This document shows positions 25,209 through 34,964 of a DNA stretch of 64,000 nucleotides, piece by piece. The position numbers and the translations under genes were made by a program. The DNA is from BOG-224 sp963783505 (GTDB lineage: Bacteria > Acidobacteriota > Terriglobia > Bryobacterales > Bryobacteraceae). Below the pieces are notes generated by a model, which ran no database searches, was not told the DNA's origin, and worked only from the letters and a program-made list of their open reading frames with translations. The stretch is taken from NCBI GenBank assembly GCA_963783505.1, contig CAWAOP010000019.1, positions 186,001-250,000 of the forward strand. Reading direction: 5' to 3'. Positions within the stretch are counted from its first letter, which is position 1; the number at the start of each line of letters is the position of its first letter.

Positions 25209-26186
25209 ATGTCACGCGAGGGCATGCACGTCCCTACACAGGTCTACCTCGGCGCGCCGGCCGTCGTGGTCAGTCAGGCGATGCGGCAAGTGATGGAGCT
25301 TGCCGCGCGCGCGGCGCGCACCGGCGCAAGCGTCCTCATCACGGGAGAGACGGGCGCGGGCAAGGAAATCGTGGCGCGGGCCATTCATCATTTTTCGCTC
25401 CGTTGCAACAATCCATGGGTGGATTTCAACTGCGGAGCGCTTTCGGAGAATCTCGTGGAAAGCGAGTTGTTTGGACACGAGAAGGGCGCGTTCAGCGGAG
25501 CCTTCGCGGCCAAGCCGGGGCTCTTCGAAATGGCCCATACCGGCACGCTCTTCCTGGACGAAATTGGGGAATTGGAGCCGCGCTTGCAAGTGAAACTGCT
25601 GCGGGTTCTGGACGGCGTCCCTTACTACCGGGTCGGCGGGCTCAAGAAAGTCGCCGTGGATACGCGGATCGTCGCGGCTACCAACCAGGATCTGGAAGCG
25701 GCCGTCGCCGCCAGACGTTTTCGCAGCGACCTGTTATACCGTCTCAACCAGTGCCCCATCCGCGTGCCTCCGCTCCGTGAGCGCCGCGACGACATCATCG
25801 CCATCGCCGAGTATTTCCTGCGCCAGCAGAGCGAACAGGCGGTGTTTTCCACGGAAGCTAAGCAGGCGTTGGAACGCCATAACTGGCCCGGGAACGTCCG
25901 GGAACTGCGCAACGCGGTGATGCAAGCGGTGGTCAACGCACGGACGTATGAAATTGGCGTGACGGATCTGCCGCGGTTGCGATCGCCCATGACGCGGCGC
26001 TCTTCCAATGCTCCCGCGGGGGGCCTGGAAGCGGTCGAAAAAGAGACCATTCTCGACACCCTGCGGAGCACGGGCGGCCATCACCAGAAGGCCGCCGACC
26101 TGCTGGGCATCTCTCGAAGAACGTTGAGCCGGAAGCTCAAACTGTATCGCGCGGATTATGAGGAGGAGGCTGTCTATGTCGCCTAG
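25209..26186 (+). CDS. sigma54-dependent activator without receiver domain (PspF-like)
   Basis: A 325-residue AAA+ enhancer-binding protein with only a catalytic and a DNA-binding domain. Walker A is GETGAGKE (46-53). The sigma54-contact loop is GAFSGA (93-98), with Ser replacing Thr of the canonical GAFTGA. Walker B is GTLFLDEIGE, sensor I/II and arginine-finger segments follow (ATNQDL, FRSDLLYRLN), and WPGNVRELRN closes the AAA+ part. A Fis-type HTH is at the C-terminus (HQKAADLLGISRRTLSRKLKLY). With no sensory domain it must be controlled by a partner. It is divergent from the c-di-GMP protein gene and overlaps the PilZ gene by 11 bases, so a c-di-GMP link is likely. Confidence 0.92.
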   Translation: MSREGMHVPTQVYLGAPAVVVSQAMRQVMELAARAARTGASVLITGETGAGKEIVARAIHHFSLRCNNPWVDFNCGALSENLVESELFGHEKGAFSGAFAAKPGLFEMAHTGTLFLDEIGELEPRLQVKLLRVLDGVPYYRVGGLKKVAVDTRIVAATNQDLEAAVAARRFRSDLLYRLNQCPIRVPPLRERRDDIIAIAEYFLRQQSEQAVFSTEAKQALERHNWPGNVRELRNAVMQAVVNARTYEIGVTDLPRLRSPMTRRSSNAPAGGLEAVEKETILDTLRSTGGHHQKAADLLGISRRTLSRKLKLYRADYEEEAVYVA

Positions 26187-26565
26187 GAAACGATGGACGG
26201 GCGCCGAGCGCCGTGGGGAGAGGCGAGAGCGGTCGCGTGGAACGATCACGCTGCGGCCGGAGGGGCCTGGGGAGCCGGCCATGTCTTGCCGGTTGCTGGA
26301 CGCGAGCGCGAGCGGCTTTAGAATCGAACACCGCCTGCAAACTCTGGCTGCCCGAACCGTCGTCGAGTTTGTCTATCGGGGAACACAGGGCCGCGCTCGC
26401 GTAATCTGGACGCGAGTCCTAGGGCAGCGCGTGGAGAGCGGCCTTTTGATCTCACCTGCGGACACTGACCAACCCACGGGCGCTCCAGTTCGCGCGCCGG
26501 CTGGCGGCCCTGCTCCTCGAGATCGCCGCCGCGCGCCATGTCCGGGCCGTCCAGGACGAAAATAG
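26176..26565 (+). CDS. PilZ domain protein
   Basis: About 129 residues with a PilZ-type c-di-GMP-binding pattern: the arginine motif in RRGERRERSRG and the D-x-S-x-x-G motif in LLDASASGFRIE, followed by the beta-barrel strands (TVVEFVYRGTQGRARVIWTRVLGQRVESGLLI). The last 35 residues are Pro/Arg-rich and probably disordered. The ATG at 26176 has AGGAGGAGG (26161-26169) six bases upstream and overlaps the activator stop, implying coupled translation. A plausible role is to report c-di-GMP to the activator, but that is inference. Confidence 0.75.
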   Translation: MSPRKRWTGAERRGERRERSRGTITLRPEGPGEPAMSCRLLDASASGFRIEHRLQTLAARTVVEFVYRGTQGRARVIWTRVLGQRVESGLLISPADTDQPTGAPVRAPAGGPAPRDRRRAPCPGRPGRK

Positions 26566-26586
26566 CGCCTCGGCTCGGGGCTGGTT

Positions 26587-27402
26587 TCAATGGCCGAGCT
26601 TATCGAGCGTGGCCTTGGCTTCCTCGGGCGGGATTTCGCGAACGTACATGTTGCGGAAACGGATTTCCGAACCGTGGGTTTGCAGTTCAATCGAACCCCG
26701 TTCCACGAGGGGTTGTGCGCGGTTGAAGTAGTTGTCGAGGACTTGGCCATCGACGGTCACCTTGCCGTTGAACCACACCCAGACGCGCGAGCCGATCATC
26801 TTGATGCGGAACGTATTCCACTCGCCGACGGGATTGTCGGCTTTCAATAGCGGCCACTTGCCGGGGTTCTCGGGATTATCGTTCCACAGCGCGCCCGATC
26901 CCTTGGGAGCGCCGTTACTCACTTCGCGCGGATTGTCGGGATCCCAGATTTGCACCTGCGGGTAATCGCGCAAATAGATGCCGGAATCGCCATTGTGGCT
27001 GACCATGAGCCAATCGACGTACATCTCGAAATCGCCGTAATCCTTGATAGTCGCCAGATGAGGACTCTGCCCATCGGAAACCAGTTCGCCCTTGGCCGTA
27101 TCGACATGCCAATGCCGATCGCGTTGTTCGTTCCATTGAGCCTGCCTGGCTGCGCGCTCCTCGGGGGAGAGCGCGGCTTCGGCGCGAGGATCGTAATCCG
27201 GCTGACGGCCACGCCAGCCGGTAAGGTCCTTGCCGCTAAACAGCAGGGTGAAACCCGCCGGCGGCTGATTCGAAACCTGCCGAGGCGCGTTGGCGCTCTT
27301 GGGAACGGCGCGCGGGCCCATGGGCGAGTCGTTCAGGATGGGTGAAGCCTGCTGGCCCCACGCTGCAGCGAGCATTGCAAAAGGGAGGAATTTGGAGAGC
27401 AT
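26587..27402 (-). CDS. secreted DUF1080 (3-keto-disaccharide hydrolase-type) protein
   Basis: About 271 residues with signal peptide (FLPFAMLAAAWGQ). The DUF1080 concanavalin-like domain runs from GFTLLFSGKDLTGWRGRQPDYD to the end, with typical landmarks LVSDGQSPHLATIKDYGDFEMYVDWLM, GDSGIYLRDYPQVQIWD, GEWNTFRIKMIGSRVWVWFNGK and IELQTHGSEIRFRNMYVREI. Some members cleave 3-keto glucosides; for this one the substrate is unknown. The insert between residues 70 and 95 (AALSPEERAARQAQWNEQ) is unusual. The ATG at 27402 is used. A collapsed copy is at 15045-15143 and a third DUF1080 protein is at 55135. Confidence 0.87.
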   Translation of the reverse strand: MLSKFLPFAMLAAAWGQQASPILNDSPMGPRAVPKSANAPRQVSNQPPAGFTLLFSGKDLTGWRGRQPDYDPRAEAALSPEERAARQAQWNEQRDRHWHVDTAKGELVSDGQSPHLATIKDYGDFEMYVDWLMVSHNGDSGIYLRDYPQVQIWDPDNPREVSNGAPKGSGALWNDNPENPGKWPLLKADNPVGEWNTFRIKMIGSRVWVWFNGKVTVDGQVLDNYFNRAQPLVERGSIELQTHGSEIRFRNMYVREIPPEEAKATLDKLGH

Positions 27403-28023
27403 CAACTCAACAATAAAGGAAACGGCGGCGTAGGAAAAGGGTAAAGGTGGAAGGCAGGAGAAAGGAGGAAGGCAGAATGCGGAAGGCGGAATACGGACGA
27501 CTGACGCCGGACGACGTGCGATGTGCTACCGCGCACTACGAGTGACGATACGCTTGTCGTGCTGGGGATTTCGTTGCGGCGGCCGGGGGCTTTCGAGCTT
27601 ATCGCCGGGCGTCATTCCGGCCGCCGGCAGGTCTGGGCCGTATCTTCAGAGGCAGGGGGTGAGCTTTCCAGGCGCGTGCACCTTACGCATTCCAATTCGA
27701 TATCAGGCCCGCTGGTTTGACCCCGATCCCGGACGGTCCGATGGACGCATCCGCATCTTGGGTATTTAGGAATCGATTCCCCGGTCTCCCGTCGGCTTCC
27801 GCCGCAGGCCTTTAATCGGGGCTCCGGGAGTACAGTCCGCCAACTACTTGCAACGCTTCCTGGCCAGGAAGAACGATCAAGAGGCCGGGCAGTGCGCAGC
27901 CTCTGTTCTGATTCGAGAATAACAGGCGTGTAAAGAGGTCCGGCGCACGCGCTCGCCGCAAGGCCTTGAAAAGAAGCGGCGATCATTTTCGAATCGGCTG
28001 TGAACGGCGGATTCGATTGCGGC
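27403..28023. other. 620-base intergenic stretch
   Basis: No convincing gene: the short ORFs here lack ribosome sites and recognisable domains. Bases 27449-27498 consist of purine-rich words (GGAAGGCAGAATGCGG, GGAAGGCGGAATACGG) related to the inverted repeats at 52848 and 61372. Confidence 0.5.
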
Positions 28024-28962
28024 CTACGGAGCGCTCAGAGTGACTTCGTTCGAGGCTATCTTACCGAGCCAGAATCGCATGAGGTTCACGTCTCGCAGGC
28101 CGAGGCTGTCGGCTCTTGCGGGCGCGCCTTCGAATTCGACGTGGAAGACGGACGTGCCGTGCGGCCCTTCGCCCAGCGCATACCAACGGCCGTGCACAGA
28201 GTAAGCGCCGCCGGCGAGGAGCGGGACCACCATGGGGTCCATGCGCCCGGCTACGTAAAAGGGCTCGCCAGCAAAATTGTAGACGCGGCCGTCTGGGCCG
28301 CGCGCCACCAGGCGGAGCCGGTTGGGATAGGAGCGGGAGCCGTTGCCGAGGGTTTCTCCGAGGTACAACACGGCATCGTTCGGGCCAAGGTTCCTTATTG
28401 AGACTTCGCCCTCGAAACCGCCTCCGGACACCCTCCGAAGGTCGGATACGGTGATCGAAAGCTCGGTCGGGGAGAACTCGATCGGGGGATAAACGATGGC
28501 GAAGTGGGCGGTCCATTGGGCCGCGCCACACTCAAAGCCTTCCACGGGCGGGAGCTCAAGACTGAAGTCCCGGCTTTCGCCGTGCTGAATCAAGTCTTTG
28601 GAGGTTTGGGCCTGCCACGATTGGGAGTAGCCGGTTGGGCCGCTCCCCCATGATTCAAACCAACCCGCGGGCGTCGAGCCGGGGCTGGGCTCGTTCCGGC
28701 GCACGGGCGGAACGGGCAGGCCTTTCGTCGCTGGGTCGGTCGAGCCCGCGCCAACCAGGAATGAAAAGACTGGCTTCGCCGCGCCATTCGTCACATGGTA
28801 CTTACAGAGGATGCCTGAAGCAGTGTAGCCTTTCTCCGCCTTCACTCCGATGCCCGATGGCCGCGATTGGGTAGCCGCAGTCATGTCCATGACGTAATCC
28901 CGCGTCTGCGCCCCCGCCCACGACGAGATGAACAAAGCCAGAAGAATAGTCCGCCGCAGCAT
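28024..28962 (-). CDS. secreted protein of unknown function
   Basis: A 312-residue exported protein. A strong ribosome site GAGGAGG lies before the ATG and the signal peptide is LLALFISSWAGAQ. The mature part is predicted beta-rich, with a central segment on the pattern of soluble Ig-like domains (SITVSDLRRVSGGGFEGEVSIRNLGPNDAVLYLGETLGNG). It has two Cys (KCKYH-type near 55 and FECGAAQW near 165) that could pair. I do not recognise a family. It stands alone between a DUF1080 gene and a methyltransferase gene on the same strand, with large gaps on both sides. Confidence 0.7.
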   Translation of the reverse strand: MLRRTILLALFISSWAGAQTRDYVMDMTAATQSRPSGIGVKAEKGYTASGILCKYHVTNGAAKPVFSFLVGAGSTDPATKGLPVPPVRRNEPSPGSTPAGWFESWGSGPTGYSQSWQAQTSKDLIQHGESRDFSLELPPVEGFECGAAQWTAHFAIVYPPIEFSPTELSITVSDLRRVSGGGFEGEVSIRNLGPNDAVLYLGETLGNGSRSYPNRLRLVARGPDGRVYNFAGEPFYVAGRMDPMVVPLLAGGAYSVHGRWYALGEGPHGTSVFHVEFEGAPARADSLGLRDVNLMRFWLGKIASNEVTLSAP

Positions 28963-29075
28963 GACGTTCCTCCTCGGATCTGTAAACGGGACAGGGCGCG
29001 GGCGAGAAATTCCACCGGCCCCGCGGCCTCCATTCCGGATTCCAGGCTGACACCAGTTTAGTTCCTTTCACTTTG

Positions 29076-29154
29076 GTGGGACAGGCCATCGATTTGTGTG
29101 GCCTGTCGCTCTCGCGAGCAAAGACAGACGACAAAAGACGATCGTCTGTACCAC
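29076..29154. repeat. nested inverted-repeat element
   Basis: Two hairpins side by side: GACAGGCCA...TGGCCTGTC (29080-29107) and ACAGACGA...TCGTCTGT (29124-29149), enclosed by near-inverse ends GTGGGACAG and CTGTACCAC. It lies just downstream of the methyltransferase stop and upstream of the secreted protein gene. The layout is that of a small non-autonomous repeat. Confidence 0.6.
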
Positions 29155-29176
29155 TGGGTCGTTCCGTAATTGAACG

Positions 29177-29965
29177 CTATTGGCGCGAGGCCGGCTTGCG
29201 GGCAGAGAGGGCCAGACGGAGGTGCTGGAAGGCAATGTCACCGCCGGGCTGGGGCTCGATCCGGAAGAGCCTGACGGCATCGGGCGGGGCTTCCAGGAAC
29301 AGGCGGCGCACTTCGGCGGCGGCATCGCCGCGGCAGCCGGCTTTCTCAAGCCAGGAGTTCATTCTGATGGGCTCGGGTTCGGTCAACTCTTCGATCTCTT
29401 CCACCACGAAGCCCGCGGCCGATACGAACGCCCGCCACTCCGAAGGCGAGCAGTTGCGTACGTGCGACGGGTCGCGCAGGACCTCGATATGGTTCAGCCA
29501 CGCGTCAATCGCGGGAGCGGCATCGGGGACGGCGGTATCGGCTACGATCAGGCGGCCGCCCGCGCGGAGAACGCGGAACGCTTCCGATGCGAATTTGGGG
29601 ATCGAGAGGAAATGGTGCGGGGCCACGCGCGAGGTGACCAGGTCGAAACTGGCGTCCGGGAAGGGAAGCGACTCGGCTGGCGCGCTTTGAAACGACACGT
29701 TCGCGCAGCCGTCTTCTTCAGCCCGCTTTCGCGCCTGATCGAGCATACCGGCGGAAACATCCACGCCGACCACCTCGGCCACGAGGGGCGCGAAACCGAT
29801 GGCGGTGAATCCGGCGCCGGTCGCAACATCGAGAAGCCTGTGAGAAGGCAGGCAGCCGGAGCGCTGTTTCATCCAAACGAGCGAGCGCTGGTTCCACGTG
29901 TTCCATTCGGCGTTGTAGAAGGACGCCTGGCGGTCGAACTGGTCTTGGGAGCTGCGGGATGGCAT
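29177..29965 (-). CDS. class I SAM-dependent methyltransferase (UbiE/COQ5-like)
   Basis: About 262 residues with a Methyltransf_11-type Rossmann fold. Motif I is LLDVATGAGFTAIGFAPL, followed by VVGVDVSAGMLDQARKRA, then FQSAPAESLPFPDASFDLVTSRVAPHHF and the loop FRVLRAGGRLIVADTAVPDA. The order resembles menaquinone/ubiquinone methyltransferases, but the substrate cannot be read from sequence. I prefer the ATG at 29965 (MPSRSSQDQFDRQASFYN); the open frame extends 72 codons further upstream through low-complexity basic sequence overlapping repeats, which is not convincing protein. Confidence 0.85.
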   Translation of the reverse strand: MPSRSSQDQFDRQASFYNAEWNTWNQRSLVWMKQRSGCLPSHRLLDVATGAGFTAIGFAPLVAEVVGVDVSAGMLDQARKRAEEDGCANVSFQSAPAESLPFPDASFDLVTSRVAPHHFLSIPKFASEAFRVLRAGGRLIVADTAVPDAAPAIDAWLNHIEVLRDPSHVRNCSPSEWRAFVSAAGFVVEEIEELTEPEPIRMNSWLEKAGCRGDAAAEVRRLFLEAPPDAVRLFRIEPQPGGDIAFQHLRLALSARKPASRQ

Positions 29966-29991
29966 AGGCTTAGAAGCTGGCTTGTTCTTTC

Positions 29992-30071
29992 GCCCCTGCG
30001 GGGCTCCCCTCGTTTGTTTCCGTGACCCGAGCGCTTGCGCGCTGGGCCACTTTCTTTTGCCCCTGCGGGGC
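29992..30071. repeat. paired GCCCCTGCGGGGC palindromes
   Basis: GCCCC-TGC-GGGGC occurs at 29992-30004 and again at 30059-30071, each flanked by TTT-rich bases, with a GCGC palindrome between (GCGCTTGCGCGC near 30030). They lie between thiC and the methyltransferase. On the plus strand each is followed by pyrimidines, but genes here run on the minus strand, so a terminator role is unclear. Confidence 0.45.
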
Positions 30072-30156
30072 TTTCGTTTACTGTCCAGGGGGCTCGAACC
30101 GTTCCACTGTGACCATGCGGGCCTTCCGGCGATCATAAGCCGCGGCGCGGACAGAA

Positions 30157-30179
30157 GGCGCAGGTCGGGAACCTGCGCC
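30157..30179. repeat. hairpin just after thiC
   Basis: GGCGCAGGT-cggga-ACCTGCGCC, nine-base perfect arms, begins eight bases after the thiC stop on the minus strand. No T-run follows, so it may be a rho-dependent or RNA-stabilising 3' hairpin. Confidence 0.45.
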
Positions 30180-30187
30180 ACTGGCTT

Positions 30188-31573
<1,386 letters not shown>

Positions 31574-31597
31574 TATTTTATTGGTTTCCCGTTGGCC

Positions 31598-31630
31598 GCG
31601 GGCGCGACGGCCCATAGACGCCGCGCCCGC
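31598..31630 (-). promoter_or_regulatory. strong GC-rich hairpin in the thiC leader
   Basis: GCGGGCGCGACG (31598-31609) pairs in 11 of 12 positions with CGCCGCGCCCGC (31619-31630) around a nine-base loop. It stands between the 18-codon ORF and the thiC start. It could be an attenuator-like RNA element. No T-run follows, so intrinsic termination is not clear. Confidence 0.5.
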
Positions 31631-31648
31631 GCCTGGACAGAACGTGTA

Positions 31649-31705
31649 CTACTTCTTCTTCTTGGGCTTCTTGACTTCCTTCTTGGGGCTTTTGTCCTTA
31701 GCCAC
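31649..31705 (-). CDS. 18-residue lysine-rich small protein or leader peptide
   Basis: GTG start at 31703-31705 with a near-perfect ribosome site GGGAGGA (CCTCCC at 31711-31716) five bases upstream, then MAKDKSPKKEVKKPKKKK and TAG. Ten of 18 residues are Lys. A TATAAT at 31726-31731 would start transcription about 14 bases upstream of the GTG, so this is the first ORF of the transcript that includes thiC, 75 bases ahead of it. It could be a small basic protein in its own right or a leader peptide; its homologues, if any, are unknown to me. Confidence 0.6.
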   Translation of the reverse strand: MAKDKSPKKEVKKPKKKK

Positions 31706-31725
31706 GAGATCCTCCCTATGCAGCG

Positions 31726-31731
31726 ATTATA
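31726..31731 (-). promoter_or_regulatory. -10 element upstream of the small ORF and thiC
   Basis: Perfect TATAAT on the minus strand. The -35 region is GC-rich and not recognisable. Transcription would begin near 31719, just before the ribosome site of the 18-codon ORF. Confidence 0.45.
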
Positions 31732-32113
31732 ACCGCAGAGAGCGGCGGCGGGGCGAGTCGCAGTCGCCGTGTCGCAGTCGCCGAGGCATCATCCGCTCGC
31801 CCCGCGGCGCTTAGAGCGGCCAGCCCCGGACCGGGTCCCCGGCGCGCCGCGTCGGATGCGGACGGAGCCGAACCCATCTTCGGACGTTATCGAGTAACAC
31901 GAGTGTGTAAGTGGTAGCACGCAGTCCATCATCGGCCGATCATGTCGCGCCTCGCCGGAGACGGCCCGCTGGATCGCGCCGTCTCATCGAGCTTCACGCG
32001 AAGCTGGTTTACGCTATCTGCCGCGCCGGGGCGCCGAGCTCCGGCGGCGGCGGGCGCACGCCCCGAGAACAGGAAGTTAAAGACAACACTATCGGATTCT
32101 ATTTGCATACGAT
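31732..32113. other. intergenic stretch between divergent thiC and TonB receptor units
   Basis: About 380 bases. Near 31757-31785 the word GTCGCAGTCGCCG is repeated. I see no gene; the open frame that reaches upstream from the receptor start lacks a ribosome site. Confidence 0.45.
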
Positions 32114-32143
32114 TTTACAATTCGTGTTACCACATGCTAGAAT
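32114..32143 (+). promoter_or_regulatory. promoter of the TonB receptor gene, probably leaderless
   Basis: TTTACA (32114-32119), an 18-base spacer, TAGAAT (32138-32143). The expected start point near 32150 almost coincides with the ATG at 32152, which has no ribosome site. The surrounding 60 bases are AT-rich compared with the region. Confidence 0.5.
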
Positions 32144-32151
32144 CCGCCGTT

Positions 32152-33258
32152 ATGGAAAACTCTCGGGTTTTCGCGAAAAGAGCGGCCGGCTGGGCGGTCG
32201 CCGCGCTTTTCGCCGCGCATTGGCCAGTGGCCGCCCAGGAGATCCCGATCGACGGGCGCGTGGCCGATCCGCGGGGAAAGGCCGTTCCGAACGCGGACGT
32301 TCAACCATACGTCATCGCGATGCCGGCTCGGCTATCAGGAACTGTCGTTGACACGTCTGGCGCGGTGATTGCCGGGGCTACCGTGCAGGTTCGAAGCGCG
32401 AACGGTACTGTACAAATAACGACCCAGTCGGACCCGAACGGCTCCTTCATTATTTCCGGACTCCCGGCAGGCGATTATCGACTCGTGGTATCTAATCCCG
32501 GTTTTGAAACCAAGGAAATCCCCGTCACCATAGGGACCACCGAGGCGCCGGCCCCGCTGCGCATCTCTCTGGCTGTGGGCTCCGTGAGCACCACCATAAA
32601 CGTGCAGGGCCGGGAGGATAGCCTCGTCGGAATTGCCGAATCCGCCACCCAGGGAACGGTGGGCGCACTGGAAATCGAAGATCGTCCGATTCTTCGTTCG
32701 GGAGAAGTCTTGGAGACGGTTCCCGGTGTCATCATCACTCAACACGCCGGCGGCGGCAAGGCCAACCAATATTTTCTTCGCGGCTTCAATCTCGACCACG
32801 GCACGGATATCGCCATTTCCCTCGACGGTATGCCGCTTAACCTGCCGTCGCACGCCCACGGCGAGGGGTACTCGGACATGAACACCGTCATCCCGGAGTT
32901 TGTGGAGCGGACGGATTTCCAGAAAGGTCCTTATTACGCCGATGTCGGCAACTATGGCTCGGCTGCATCGGCCAATGTGGTGTATTTCAAGACGCTGCCC
33001 CAGAACTTCTTCACGGTCGAAGGCGGCATGTATGGCTATGGGCGGGCCGTTTTCGGCGCATCGCAAAAGCTCGGTTCGGGCAGTTTGCTGTACGGCGGAG
33101 AAGCGTATTACGATGACGGCCCATGGAAGCATCCGGATGCTTATGCCAAATTCAACGGCCTGCTAACCTACAGCCAGGGCGGACGACGCCAATGGTTTCA
33201 GCATCACGGCCCGCGCTTACCATGGAAAATGGAACTCGAGCGATCAAATCCCCGATAA
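32152..33258 (+). CDS. TonB-dependent receptor, N-terminal part (frame broken near 33180)
   Basis: First half of an outer-membrane receptor. A signal peptide (WAVAALFAAHWPVAAQ) is followed by a carboxypeptidase-regulatory-like domain (about 40-140: SGTVVDTSGAVIAGATVQV...GSFIISGLPAGDYRLVV). The plug domain starts with the ETVPGVIITQH motif and QYFLRGFNLDHGTDIAISLDGMPLN. An extra G at 33178-33182 (GGCGGACG) shifts the frame; restoring it reads SQGDDANGFSITARAYHGKW and continues into the barrel. The last 25 codons of this ORF are out-of-frame. The ligand is unknown; iron chelates and sugars are usual. Confidence 0.85.
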   Translation: MENSRVFAKRAAGWAVAALFAAHWPVAAQEIPIDGRVADPRGKAVPNADVQPYVIAMPARLSGTVVDTSGAVIAGATVQVRSANGTVQITTQSDPNGSFIISGLPAGDYRLVVSNPGFETKEIPVTIGTTEAPAPLRISLAVGSVSTTINVQGREDSLVGIAESATQGTVGALEIEDRPILRSGEVLETVPGVIITQHAGGGKANQYFLRGFNLDHGTDIAISLDGMPLNLPSHAHGEGYSDMNTVIPEFVERTDFQKGPYYADVGNYGSAASANVVYFKTLPQNFFTVEGGMYGYGRAVFGASQKLGSGSLLYGGEAYYDDGPWKHPDAYAKFNGLLTYSQGGRRQWFQHHGPRLPWKMELERSNPR

Positions 33259-33262
33259 CGCC

Positions 33263-34660
33263 GTGCCCCTCGTTGGTTTCTTCGGCGCGCTGAACCCGGA
33301 CGACGGTGGCAATTCACAGCGTTATAGCTTGCAGGCTGAATGGCATCGCCAAGACGCAAACTCCGCGACGAAAATCATGGCCTACGGGTTCTATTATGAT
33401 CTCGATTTATTTTCCGATTTCACTTACTTCCTGACGGACCCCATTCGCGGCGATCAGTTCGAACAGCAGGACAGGCGCTGGGTGGCTGGGCTGGACGCAC
33501 GCCACACGATTTTCAGCCAATGGTTTGGCCGCAAGGTGGAAAATACGTTCGGCCTGCAGGTCCGCAACGATTGGATCAACAACGGCCTTTACCAGACGGA
33601 AAATCGCGTGCGCGTGGATAAAACCGATTCCGACACCGGCGCCACTCTGCCAGCGACCACGGAAGCGGATCGCTTTACGGACACGCAAGTAGGTTTTTAT
33701 GTGGAAAATAAAATCCAGTGGGCGGAGAAATTCCGCACGGACGCGGCCCTGCGCGGCGACGTGGGACACGTTGACGTCACCAGCTTGGTTACCCCGGCCA
33801 ATTCCGGCACGGCCACCAAGGTGCTGCCCAGCCCAAAATTAAGTTTGATTTTCGGCCCGTGGTCCAATACCGAGTTCTATGTACAGGGCGGATTCAGTTT
33901 TCACAGCAACGACGCGCGTGGCGCAACGCAAACGGTGGAACCGGTTTCGGCGGACAATCCTTACCCCAATACGCCCTCCTCAAGAATTCCCCTTCTGATC
34001 CCAACCAAGGGCGCGGAAATCGGCGTGCGCACTTCGGCCGTCTCACATCTGCAAAGCACCGTTTCGCTCTGGTATCTCCACAGCGATTCCGAACTGCAGC
34101 AGGATGGCGACACCGGAGGCACGGTTGCTTCAAAACAGCCGAGCAACCGCTACGGCGTCGAATTGGCGAACTACTACACGCCAGTGGAACATTTGACTTT
34201 TGATTTTGACCTTGCCGACTCCAGCGCTCGTTTTACCGCAATAGACGGAGATGATGCGGCGCCGGGCAGCCCGGGTGGCAAGAGTGTGCCCGAAGCGGTT
34301 GGGTTGGTGATTTCCTCGGGCATCACACTGCACCTTCCCAAAGGCTTTTCGGAGAGTTTGCGCCTGCGCTACTTTGGCCCGCGCGATTTGACGTCCGACG
34401 GAATTTATCGCTCAAAGGCAACGGCGTTGCTCAACGCGGGGATCGGTTATCAAATTAACAAGACATGGCGCGTTTCGGCCGAATTTTTGAATTTGCTGAA
34501 CCGCCGCGATCACGACATTGACTACGCCTATACCTCCCAAATAACGCCAACAGCCACGCCGGCATTCACAGACGTTTTCCACCCCGTCGAACCGTTTCAG
34601 GTGCGATTCGGGTTACATTACACTTTCGGTTCGAATAGTAAATTGGTTTCGACTAATTGA
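33263..34660 (+). CDS. TonB-dependent receptor, beta-barrel part (same gene as 32152)
   Basis: 465 residues of the outer-membrane barrel, with alternating aromatic strands (YSLQAEWHRQDANSATKIMAYGFYYDLDLF) and a C-terminal strand ending in the usual aromatic pattern (FQVRFGLHYTFG) before a short tail. The restored receptor would be about 836 residues. Base composition is lower in GC than the neighbours (several 60-base rows near 40-45 percent G+C), which suggests acquisition from another lineage. It probably stands alone. Confidence 0.83.
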   Translation: MPLVGFFGALNPDDGGNSQRYSLQAEWHRQDANSATKIMAYGFYYDLDLFSDFTYFLTDPIRGDQFEQQDRRWVAGLDARHTIFSQWFGRKVENTFGLQVRNDWINNGLYQTENRVRVDKTDSDTGATLPATTEADRFTDTQVGFYVENKIQWAEKFRTDAALRGDVGHVDVTSLVTPANSGTATKVLPSPKLSLIFGPWSNTEFYVQGGFSFHSNDARGATQTVEPVSADNPYPNTPSSRIPLLIPTKGAEIGVRTSAVSHLQSTVSLWYLHSDSELQQDGDTGGTVASKQPSNRYGVELANYYTPVEHLTFDFDLADSSARFTAIDGDDAAPGSPGGKSVPEAVGLVISSGITLHLPKGFSESLRLRYFGPRDLTSDGIYRSKATALLNAGIGYQINKTWRVSAEFLNLLNRRDHDIDYAYTSQITPTATPAFTDVFHPVEPFQVRFGLHYTFGSNSKLVSTN

Positions 34661-34964
34661 TTCACTGTTCAACCCGTTCGGAAGGCCGGGGATTCGAGAC
34701 CCATGGCCGTACTTGCCTTGCCGCATCCCCTCGTATGCGAGCTTGAACTTCGCTTACCGCTTCGGGCGTAGCGCGGGCGAATAGTCCGCCGCAGCGCCGG
34801 CCGCGGAACGGCGCCCGCTCCACTTTGCCGCGTTCCGGAAGTTCTATAGGGGGTGGATGGACCCATCGACGATGGGTGGATGGGGGCGGATTCCGTCGGA
34901 GCGTAGGTACGCCGGAACCTCTGATAGAATTCTTCGTATTCCCCCCTGGAGGAGACGCTTCACT

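Noticed and set aside
27612..27986. 124-codon minus-strand ORF in the 27.4-28.0 kb gap
   Set aside because: No ribosome site, no domain, composition unlike neighbouring proteins.
29992..30071. Intrinsic terminators from the two GCCCCTGCGGGGC hairpins
   Set aside because: The T-rich side faces the plus strand while the flanking genes are on the minus strand; stems are only five base pairs.
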